A stretch of DNA of 32,382 nucleotides from an uncultured Bacteroidota bacterium. GTDB lineage: Bacteria > Bacteroidota > Bacteroidia > Chitinophagales > Chitinophagaceae. The stretch is from NCBI GenBank assembly GCA_903933995.1, contig CAIZMD010000693.1:1-32382 (forward strand), given 5' to 3'. This document shows positions 9,662-17,868 of this stretch, in pieces (within the stretch, counting starts at the first letter, position 1; the number at the start of each line of letters is the position of its first letter). A program made the translations under genes and the position numbers. Below the pieces are notes generated by a model. It was not told the DNA's origin, did not search any database, and saw only the letters and a list, made by a program, of their open reading frames with translations.

Positions 9662-11635
9662 TCATTCGTTTATTTTTTCATTAAAAGGAAACATAGGTAA
9701 TCCTTCTTGATTATACAAAGGGGCTGAAGGATTTGATTGCCACGCATACTGAATTCTTGTAGGTTTTTTTATGGCCTTAAGGTTTAATACAATTTTTTTT
9801 CCATAAACCTCAGCGGTGGTCCAACTCCATTTACCATTTTCATCTAATAATGCAAAACAAGAGTCAAGAGAGCTACCTTTTGATACAAATCCATTAGGTA
9901 CATTTCTAAACGATATAACCACTTTGTTCCCATCAAAGCTAGCATCTTTGAAAAGAGGACCCATGCCTACTACTTGCTGTTTGTAGGCTATTTCTTTTGC
10001 AGCCTCATAAAGTCTCCTCCCTACTTCTTGTTTGTTACTAGGGTGAATATTGAATTCGTCACCAATATCAATAGCAGAGGCAATTGCTACATGCTTTGTA
10101 TTTTTTAATGTTTTTTGTTGTGCATCTCTTAGTTCTGCCCATGCATCATTTGATAGCGGAACAAAAGAACGTTGTTTATAATTGGCTAATTGAACAAATA
10201 GAAAAGGCAATTCAGCATTTTGCCAAAGCGAACGCCAGTTATTAATCATCAGCGGCATCAAATTTTCGTACTGTTTTGCTTTACTAGTATTGTTTTCACC
10301 TTGATACCACAGAAATCCTTTAATACTAAATGGTATTAAAGGGTAGATCATAGAATTAAAATTAACCGTCTCTTTATTGTAATAGCCCTGCCACTGTGCT
10401 ACATCCGGCTCAATTTTATTGTGGTGTGTCCAAAAACCTGATAAGTCTATTTGATCCCCATCTAGGGCTTTAAAAAAACAGTTTGATGTTCTATCACCCA
10501 CATCGGCAATACCCCAGTTAACATACATTCTTATAGTTAAGATGTTTTTTCCTGATTTCAAGAGATTTAATGGAATATCAATTGACTTTGATTTGGCTTT
10601 AGAAACACCTGTTGCTATTTCTTTTTCATTCAAATAAACTATATCATTTTGGTCGCGCAATGGGAGCGTTAAGATCCATGACTTAGTAGCTTGCAAGTCA
10701 CTAATTTGAAAAGTTTTTCTTATCCAAATGATACCCCAAAAAGAGGGATATCCCATTTTCTCGCTACTTAACGGAAACAATGTTTTACGCCACTCAGCAT
10801 CATTAAAATCAACTTTATGAATACCTAAATCAATACCCCTAAAAGAGGTTCTTGCAATAGTTTCTCTATCAGCATTTGCTTTATTGCTGTTTATAACAAA
10901 ATCCTTCCAATGAGTTGAATCTTCGTCTCTTTTTTGTAACCCTTCTTTAAATTCATTCTGAGTCAATAAACTCTCTTTACTCATCCAAGATTCTATACTT
11001 GTAGCTCCTTTAGCAGAAACTATAATACCAACAGGAACCTTTTTATCAATATGTAATGAACGTGCGAAAAAATAGGCTACTGCTGAAAAATCAAGCACAT
11101 TTTGTGGGTTACATACTTTCCACTCTCTAGAAGTCATATAATCGAGTGGAATGATTGATGTATTATTATCAACTATACGAAATCGTATATCTGGATAGTT
11201 GGCATTTTTAATTTCTGTTTCTTTATTCAATAAATCGCTACTAATTAGATAGGCCATATTAGATTGCCCAGAAGCTAACCACACTTCTCCTAAAAGGATA
11301 TTAGTGAATATAATTTTTCTTCCTTCGGATTCAATTTCAAGTTGATGACTTTTACCGTCGGCTTTCATAGCAGGTAAAAATAAGGTCCAATTTCCTTTCT
11401 CATCAGCTGTTACCTGTTTTTGATATTTTGCAAATGAAACCGTTACAATGGCCTTAGCTTTTGCTTTACCCCAAATGGGCAGTTTTACCTTTTGTTGAAA
11501 TATGGCATTATTCCCGAATACGCCAGCAGGTTCTAATTGTGCAAAACAATATTGGCAAGTAATACAACTTACCATCACCAATGATATTAAATAAAGTGTA
11601 TGAAAATGAATAAAACGAAACTTTAAAGGGAACAT
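9662..11635 (-). CDS. Sialate O-acetylesterase-like (SASA/SGNH) carbohydrate esterase
   Basis: VFGNNAIFQQKVKLPIWGKAKAKAIVTVSF...LLGEVWLASGQSNMAYLI (nucleophile GQSN), 'IKGFLWYQGENNTSKAKQYENLMPLMINNWRSLW', 'DIGDEFNIHPSNKQEVGRRL'. A jelly-roll-like insert sits between the SASA halves. Confidence 0.92.
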   Translation of the reverse strand: MFPLKFRFIHFHTLYLISLVMVSCITCQYCFAQLEPAGVFGNNAIFQQKVKLPIWGKAKAKAIVTVSFAKYQKQVTADEKGNWTLFLPAMKADGKSHQLEIESEGRKIIFTNILLGEVWLASGQSNMAYLISSDLLNKETEIKNANYPDIRFRIVDNNTSIIPLDYMTSREWKVCNPQNVLDFSAVAYFFARSLHIDKKVPVGIIVSAKGATSIESWMSKESLLTQNEFKEGLQKRDEDSTHWKDFVINSNKANADRETIARTSFRGIDLGIHKVDFNDAEWRKTLFPLSSEKMGYPSFWGIIWIRKTFQISDLQATKSWILTLPLRDQNDIVYLNEKEIATGVSKAKSKSIDIPLNLLKSGKNILTIRMYVNWGIADVGDRTSNCFFKALDGDQIDLSGFWTHHNKIEPDVAQWQGYYNKETVNFNSMIYPLIPFSIKGFLWYQGENNTSKAKQYENLMPLMINNWRSLWQNAELPFLFVQLANYKQRSFVPLSNDAWAELRDAQQKTLKNTKHVAIASAIDIGDEFNIHPSNKQEVGRRLYEAAKEIAYKQQVVGMGPLFKDASFDGNKVVISFRNVPNGFVSKGSSLDSCFALLDENGKWSWTTAEVYGKKIVLNLKAIKKPTRIQYAWQSNPSAPLYNQEGLPMFPFNEKINE

Positions 11636-11663
11636 AAATATTCAATAATTTATTAAATCAATA

Positions 11664-12551
11664 TTATTTACATAGTGAAGCTGCCCCCAAAATAATTGCA
11701 TTCTCGCCAAGGGTAGATATTTTCAAATTAACTTCATATCCTTTCTCCGTAATTTTTTCTAGGAAACTATCTTTAAATAGATGATATGCTTTAGAAATAT
11801 TCCCGCCCAAATAAAGTATATCTGGATTGGCTTCTGGATATATGGCAATGATAAAATCAGCCAAATTATGACCAAATTCCTTAAATATATTTTTACAGAC
11901 AATTCGTTTATTTAAATCAGAATCTGACAATTTAGTGGCAATATCTTTAACCGAAGTAATTAATTCACCAGTTAAAGAATTGTATCTGGTTGAAAACCAT
12001 TTTGATGATAAATAATCCTCTGCTATCCCCTCTTTAAAAGGCATATTCCAATATTGTGCATCCACTACCGTGCTATTTACTATTCTTGAAGACCCAAGCC
12101 CCGTTCCTAATGTTATTCCTACAGGGAATCTAGCAGACTCCATTGTATTACTAAATAATTCTCCTTTCAAAAAACATGCTGCGTCATTAGAGAAATAAAT
12201 ATTATTCGCATCTATATTCAGTTTGCTTGCTAAATATGATTTAATATTCAATCCAAAAAAATTATCAAATTTATTCTGATTTTGAATCCAACATATTCCT
12301 TTCTCAAAATCAAAGGGTGCTGGAAATGCAATACCAATTCTAATAATATCAATAGAACAATCACTAATAACAGATTGAATCAATTTGGACCATTTTTCAA
12401 CAATCTCCTCAGGATTACCATTTGAATCAAAGTCCAATCTTTTGGTGAATTCTAGCAAAACCTCTCGTTTATTTAAATCAACTGGGGCAATTGTTAGATG
12501 CGTTCCGCCAACATCAATTCCAATTACAATATTTTTTTTCATTGGATACAT
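11664..12551 (-). CDS. ROK-family sugar kinase-like protein (atypical)
   Basis: IGIDVGGTHLTIAPVDL (phosphate-1), IGIAFPAPFDFEKGICW, FSNDAACFLKGEL, 'VGITLGTGLGSSRIVNS', 'ILYLGGNISKAY'. The start overlaps the upstream lyase stop (TAATG); an alternative start is MKKNIVIG at 12542. Confidence 0.85.
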   Translation of the reverse strand: MYPMKKNIVIGIDVGGTHLTIAPVDLNKREVLLEFTKRLDFDSNGNPEEIVEKWSKLIQSVISDCSIDIIRIGIAFPAPFDFEKGICWIQNQNKFDNFFGLNIKSYLASKLNIDANNIYFSNDAACFLKGELFSNTMESARFPVGITLGTGLGSSRIVNSTVVDAQYWNMPFKEGIAEDYLSSKWFSTRYNSLTGELITSVKDIATKLSDSDLNKRIVCKNIFKEFGHNLADFIIAIYPEANPDILYLGGNISKAYHLFKDSFLEKITEKGYEVNLKISTLGENAIILGAASLCK

Positions 12552-14476
12552 TACATTTTAAGAGGTTGAAATATTACCTCAATTTTATCTGTCATTTTAC
12601 TTTCCAATTTAATTGCCAATTTATTAAACCCTTTATTTACAGAATTTTGGGTGAACGGAAATGTTTCACCTGGCAGATATGAAGCACCTAATATTTGAAA
12701 ACTAGCATTAGTAGGATTTTTAATAGTCACTGCCATCTGCTTGCCATTTAACTTTAACAATGCTGTCTTACCTTCCGATACTAATTCAATTTTTGCTTTA
12801 GTATGCATTGACCACCAAACAGTGGCTTTAGGTTTTGAAACAAAATCATCCTCTACGGTAATAATAGACGTTAACTTATTTAATTGAATTTTTCTAGAAT
12901 AAGAAGTAACATCACGAGAATAGCAATTAGCAAGATCTAGGGTATAGGAACTTTCATTAACTCCTATCAATTGACTTTTCAAAGTAGCTGAGCCTCTTTC
13001 ATTTTGATCTGGACTGGCAGATGGATTAAAGACTATGCAATTTTTACCTTCGGCCCTAAGTCTGTAAAAATGCCATCGCCCTGGAGCTGTTTGAGGCGAA
13101 TCAATCCCGGTGTAAGTAGGCAAGCTGGTTTTAGAAAAATAACCAGGATAGGTATAATTATCACTGCCTAGATTACCATATGCCCAAACTTCACCCAAAG
13201 CCTGAATATCAAAACTTCCAGCATCTAAATGCCCATGATTGGCAAAATTATTGCCGCCATGCATGGAAACGAATACCGCATTTTTATTCCATCCATCCCT
13301 TAGTGACATTACTTCTATACCATGAATATAATTTTCTAATGAATTAATTCTAGCTGTAGATTTTGTATAGACCATACCTGGATTGTAATACAACATATCC
13401 ATCCAATTCATTGTATTGGTTTGTTTACAAAGCTCGTATTGCATTTTTGCTAAGGCAGAATCGTTATTGTTTTTAGCAAACCAGAAAAAAGACTTGATCT
13501 TAGAATTCTTTAAAGGATCATCACCAATGCTTAAACTAGTTACAGGACCGGATACATAAGTAGGGAACCATCCTGTTTTTCTAAAGCCAGGAAATTGATC
13601 TAAGCCAAAAGCTGTTCCTAAAACCCGCTGCATACTTTCCATTGCAATAGTAGTATACATTAGTCCATATCCCCAATACATTAAACCTTCTTCACTTTGA
13701 CCATCCGGTTCAAAAGATTGAATATATTTAGGAAGTGCATTGATAGCCAAAGCAATGATTTCACTCATTCCTTCAGGGTCATCTTCATATAATGCTAAAG
13801 CTGCCATAATGATTCCACCATTGCAGATGCCGTTCCAATTATGATTAGCGGTTGACCACCATACTTTCTTTTGCAATTGCAGCTTACCTGGTATTAATAC
13901 ATGCTTAACTACTGCATCTTTCATCATTTTCCTTTCGGCCTCATTCATGAAATTATGTAGTGCATCATATGCTAATGCAAAATCAAATCCGCCTATTCCA
14001 GCATCTAAGAAATGACGATTGGCTCCCCAGTCAGGAAAATTACTCAACTGTATAAACTGATTGATTACTCTGCGAGCATAATTAGTATCCCCAGTTAGTT
14101 GATACATCATTATTAATGCTGGCAATTGAACAGCAAACTTATGAACCGAGGGCACCCTAAGTTTTGCATCATCTAGAAAGTACGTTAACAATGGTTGTTT
14201 CAAGACTTCATCAGCATCCCTCCTATTTTGCCTATATCCTATACGAATGAGAGAATCACCATTTTTATTCAACTGTATTAGCTTAGTAATATCCTCTTTT
14301 GAAAAAAACAATCTTGGATGAATATTTTTAACTAAAGAATTATCTAATCGCAGTTTAACCATTCCGGGAGTGACATCAAACTTATCTATCCCACTGATTT
14401 GACAAAAAGGTTCTTTACATAAAATGAGTAAAAGAAAAAATAAAAAATGTTTACGTCTAATATTCTTAAAGATCAT
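12551..14476 (-). CDS. Heparinase II/III-like polysaccharide lyase (Sec signal, likely periplasmic)
   Basis: HPRLFFSKEDITKLIQL; WGANRHFLDAGIGGFDFALAYDAL; 'NHNWNGICNGG'; 'YWGYG'; 'NFANHGHLDAGSFDIQ' (Heparinase_II motif); C-terminal beta-sheet region with 'ITVEDDFVSKPKATVWWSMHT'. Confidence 0.88.
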   Translation of the reverse strand: MIFKNIRRKHFLFFLLLILCKEPFCQISGIDKFDVTPGMVKLRLDNSLVKNIHPRLFFSKEDITKLIQLNKNGDSLIRIGYRQNRRDADEVLKQPLLTYFLDDAKLRVPSVHKFAVQLPALIMMYQLTGDTNYARRVINQFIQLSNFPDWGANRHFLDAGIGGFDFALAYDALHNFMNEAERKMMKDAVVKHVLIPGKLQLQKKVWWSTANHNWNGICNGGIIMAALALYEDDPEGMSEIIALAINALPKYIQSFEPDGQSEEGLMYWGYGLMYTTIAMESMQRVLGTAFGLDQFPGFRKTGWFPTYVSGPVTSLSIGDDPLKNSKIKSFFWFAKNNNDSALAKMQYELCKQTNTMNWMDMLYYNPGMVYTKSTARINSLENYIHGIEVMSLRDGWNKNAVFVSMHGGNNFANHGHLDAGSFDIQALGEVWAYGNLGSDNYTYPGYFSKTSLPTYTGIDSPQTAPGRWHFYRLRAEGKNCIVFNPSASPDQNERGSATLKSQLIGVNESSYTLDLANCYSRDVTSYSRKIQLNKLTSIITVEDDFVSKPKATVWWSMHTKAKIELVSEGKTALLKLNGKQMAVTIKNPTNASFQILGASYLPGETFPFTQNSVNKGFNKLAIKLESKMTDKIEVIFQPLKM

Positions 14477-14486
14477 CTTGATTTTT

Positions 14487-16292
14487 TTATTGCAATAGGA
14501 CTGACCAATTACCTGAATAATAGGCTATGTCAACCTTTTTCAATAATGCTACATTATTGTTAATGCGAGTTTGATACCTAAGGTCTTGATAAATATAAAA
14601 ATTGAGCCAAAAAGAATAATCATACTTCTCGTGCAAAGAATGTGGCTGTTTATAAAATGAATACCAATTTGTATTTATTTTATACTTTTCAGCCACTTTT
14701 AAAGCAAGCAAAGCACGGCTCCAATTATTATTAGTAATTGTTTTAAAAAGCGTTGAATAATCAGCATAGCGCATTTTGGCAGTTTCAATAACTGATTGCC
14801 TATCGTTTATATTCATTTTGATGAGAGATACCGAATCTTCAAAAAAATGATCTCCATCTAGGTCATACAGTATTTGATCTGCAAAACCATTTCCATCAGT
14901 GTCTTCATATTTTACACTTGCAAATTTTTTAGGCATTAACTGCAATCTTTTCCGATTCCATTTTTCATAAAACCCTCCAAACCCTTGGTAGGAAAATGCG
15001 GTTTGATCTATTCTCCATCCACCCCATTCAGCTCCAAATAGATGAATACGGCCATCGAAGGCTCCAATATACAATCTCCCTTTTCCTGAATTATCCATAT
15101 CAAATTCGCCCCTGTCTCCTATTGCATCAGACTGTCCATTATTATCAAGGCCACCACCCTCTATCCCTGTTTTCCAAAAATCAAGTGGATCATAAAATTC
15201 AACTCTTTCCCATCTATTGCAATCATCATCTTCATCAAATATTAACCTGCATTGCTGCCAATCACCTTTTTTAAAAATCATTTGATACGCCGTATCTCTA
15301 TCAGGATAAAAAAGTGTGTCAATATTGCGCCATCGGCTATCGTACATAAAACTATTTGCTTGAGAAAGACCTTTTAATCCTTTGAAATGATGGCCCTGGT
15401 CATCATAAGCAAATCCTTTTCCTTTAAAAAGCAAACTCATGTCAAAATCAAATTCATTTCCTGCGCTGTTATCATTATCCAAGTCCCAAGTGACAGCAGA
15501 ATAGTCAATTCTCTTTGTAAATTTGACATCAAAATTTGAATCAATATTTCCAAAACCGTTTTTGGAATTATCAATTTTATCCCTGAATTCGGGAGTATCA
15601 ACCAGTCTTATAGCCCATTCCGTTAGTCCATCCCGGTCTGTATCATAAAAAATGAATGGGTTCTCCCAATTATACCTTAGATCACTGATTCTAAAACTGG
15701 AAGCATGCATTTTTAGAAAAGTAGAATTGCCGCTATAATCTTTGTAAAAGTTAGCATGGCCATAATGTTCCCAAGCCCTCATCATAATACTATTCCAATC
15801 AATATAATGCATTATCTGGTCTTTGTCTACGTCTAACACATACATAAAATCGGCGCCCCAATCAAAATAATTTCTAACTTTTGTTCCTGCATTATTTACA
15901 ATTAATTGAATATCTGCTTTACCATCATGGTCTTCATCAATCCAATCAATACTAAAATCAAAAGGTCCAGCAAATATGCTATCTCTGTTCTTATCAATTA
16001 ACAAGCAATCATTATCAGTATCTCCCTCTATATCTCCCTGCTTCATATCATCGTCATCATCTATCCAAAGAATGGGAATTGAGTCATTCAACATCGCTTT
16101 TAAGATGTCTGGGTCTCCGTCTTTATCTAAATCTAAATAATCAATTTTAGAGATTATTGGAACTATTCTAAATGGTATTAACTGTGTATTAGAATTCCAA
16201 TAAGGAATATTGTTTTTTTGAGAGCATACACTTGATGAATAAAAAATAATTATCAAAAAAACAACCCCATTAATTAAATACTTTTTTACCAT
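14487..16292 (-). CDS. Secreted Asp-rich protein of unknown function with repeated calcium-loop-like motifs
   Basis: ORF 14487..16373; internal Met at 16292 (MVKKYLINGVVFLIIIFYSSSVCSQ) gives a signal peptide and a 1-nt gap from the sulfatase stop. Repeated loops: DLDKDGDPD, DTDND, DEDHDGKAD, DVDKD, DTDRDG, DLDND, DEDDD, DNNGQSD, DMDNSG, DTDGNG, DLDGD. Confidence 0.75.
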   Translation of the reverse strand: MVKKYLINGVVFLIIIFYSSSVCSQKNNIPYWNSNTQLIPFRIVPIISKIDYLDLDKDGDPDILKAMLNDSIPILWIDDDDDMKQGDIEGDTDNDCLLIDKNRDSIFAGPFDFSIDWIDEDHDGKADIQLIVNNAGTKVRNYFDWGADFMYVLDVDKDQIMHYIDWNSIMMRAWEHYGHANFYKDYSGNSTFLKMHASSFRISDLRYNWENPFIFYDTDRDGLTEWAIRLVDTPEFRDKIDNSKNGFGNIDSNFDVKFTKRIDYSAVTWDLDNDNSAGNEFDFDMSLLFKGKGFAYDDQGHHFKGLKGLSQANSFMYDSRWRNIDTLFYPDRDTAYQMIFKKGDWQQCRLIFDEDDDCNRWERVEFYDPLDFWKTGIEGGGLDNNGQSDAIGDRGEFDMDNSGKGRLYIGAFDGRIHLFGAEWGGWRIDQTAFSYQGFGGFYEKWNRKRLQLMPKKFASVKYEDTDGNGFADQILYDLDGDHFFEDSVSLIKMNINDRQSVIETAKMRYADYSTLFKTITNNNWSRALLALKVAEKYKINTNWYSFYKQPHSLHEKYDYSFWLNFYIYQDLRYQTRINNNVALLKKVDIAYYSGNWSVLLQ

Positions 16293-16293
16293 G

Positions 16294-17820
16294 TTAATTA
16301 TTAAATAAATAATCAGGGAATTTTGATTCTTTAGAGCCAAAAGGATTTCGTTTATTAGATTGCTTACCTTCATCTTTGTTCAAAGGCAAATACATACCTT
16401 TTGTTTGTTTTAGCAATTCAAATAAATTATTATTCATTTTTTTCACTATAGGTGAAAAGCTCAATTCATTAATAAGGTTTTTTGATTCAAATGGATCAGA
16501 AAGAATATCGTATAGCTCATCGGTATCCCAAATTCCCTGATAATGAATATACTTATATTGATTAGTCCGTAATGCATGCATGGTAGGTGTTTGAGGATAA
16601 TTCCTTTCCCAATAATATTCATATAATAATTCATTCCGCCAAGGGATAGAGATTCCACTGAGTTGCGGAAGGAAACTTTTTCCATCCATATGTGAAGGCG
16701 CTTTTAAGCCTGCAGCATTTAATAGCGTTGGTGCAATATCAATATTTGCTACAATATCCTTAATTAATGTACCTGGTTTGATAATATCTGGGCAATAAGC
16801 AAGCATTGGAACACGCATTGACTCTTCATAGGCGTTACGTTTATCAATTAATCCATGTTCTCCAAATAAGAATCCATTATCGCCCATATAAATAATTAAT
16901 GTAGACTCAAGTAAACCATTTTCTTTTAAATATTTCATAATACTGCCTACAGATTCATCTACCCCTTTTAACGTTCTTGCGTAGCGTTTATAGTATTCTT
17001 CAATATCTAAAGTAGTATGGTATGGAAAATCTATCCCATGCCATGAATTACGTTGATTTTGAACCCACATAGGTTGATTAGAGTGAGCGTCCGGTTCCAT
17101 AGTAATTGGCTTTTTAAAACTATCATTAGGATGATCATTTTTAAATCGGTCCGGTGGAATGAAATCGGCATGAACCCCTTTATGTGAGAGATATAACATA
17201 AAGGGCATTTTCTTATCAACTGATTTTAACCAATCAATTGCATAGTCAGTTAGTTCATCAGTTATATACCCTTTTTGTTTTGTTTTTACTCCATTAACGT
17301 TCAATCCATTTTCATCAGGCAAATAACTACCCTGACCAGGAAATGAAATCCATTGATTAAATCCACGTTGAGGATTTGCACTTTCTCCACCCATATGCCA
17401 CTTTCCTACAAATCCAGTTTTATAACCAACTTTCTGAAGATATTGAGCAAAAAACACTAATTGTTGGGAAACTGGTTTATTATTATCTATTACTTGATGT
17501 TTATGTGCATATAATCCAGTTAAAATAGAGGCTCTAGAGGGAGAACACAATGAAGTAGTAACAAATGCATTGGGTAAATAGGCTCCCTCTTTTGCTATTT
17601 TATCTAGATTTGGCGTTTCTATAAACGTTTGAGTATGTAAAAAACCAATTGCATCGTATCTATGATCATCAGTTAAAATAAAAATGATGTTTCTTTGTTT
17701 ACTATTTGTAATTCTTTCTACTACAATGGAAGCATTTTTTTGTTGAACAACTGCATTTTGGGATAATCCTATTACACTCTTAATTATAAGTAAAATAAAG
17801 TAAGCAGTTTGCTTTTTCAT
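16294..17820 (-). CDS. Type I (formylglycine) sulfatase, secreted
   Basis: NIIFILTDDHRYDAIGF, 'TTSLCSPSRASILTGLYAHKHQV' (C-x-P-x-R motif), 'GKWHMGG', 'IYMGDNGFLFGEHGLIDKRNAYEESMRVPMLAYCP', 'NIDIAPTLLNAAG'. Confidence 0.96.
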   Translation of the reverse strand: MKKQTAYFILLIIKSVIGLSQNAVVQQKNASIVVERITNSKQRNIIFILTDDHRYDAIGFLHTQTFIETPNLDKIAKEGAYLPNAFVTTSLCSPSRASILTGLYAHKHQVIDNNKPVSQQLVFFAQYLQKVGYKTGFVGKWHMGGESANPQRGFNQWISFPGQGSYLPDENGLNVNGVKTKQKGYITDELTDYAIDWLKSVDKKMPFMLYLSHKGVHADFIPPDRFKNDHPNDSFKKPITMEPDAHSNQPMWVQNQRNSWHGIDFPYHTTLDIEEYYKRYARTLKGVDESVGSIMKYLKENGLLESTLIIYMGDNGFLFGEHGLIDKRNAYEESMRVPMLAYCPDIIKPGTLIKDIVANIDIAPTLLNAAGLKAPSHMDGKSFLPQLSGISIPWRNELLYEYYWERNYPQTPTMHALRTNQYKYIHYQGIWDTDELYDILSDPFESKNLINELSFSPIVKKMNNNLFELLKQTKGMYLPLNKDEGKQSNKRNPFGSKESKFPDYLFNN

Positions 17821-17868
17821 AATGCTTTATATATTCAATAGTGTAAAAAAATATCCAATAATATATAC

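Noticed and set aside
14850-16133. DxDxDG repeats as a dockerin (cellulosome) module
   Set aside because: Dockerins have two ~22-residue loops with defined spacing. Here there are more than ten irregularly spaced loops and no cohesin or scaffoldin in the window.
16461-16685. Alternative-frame minus-strand ORFs within PUL genes (16461..16685, 17031..17219, 18294..18497, 26458..26652, 28569..28778)
   Set aside because: Embedded in another frame of clear sulfatase, lyase, SusD or SusC coding sequence, with no domain content. The explained frame accounts for the sequence.
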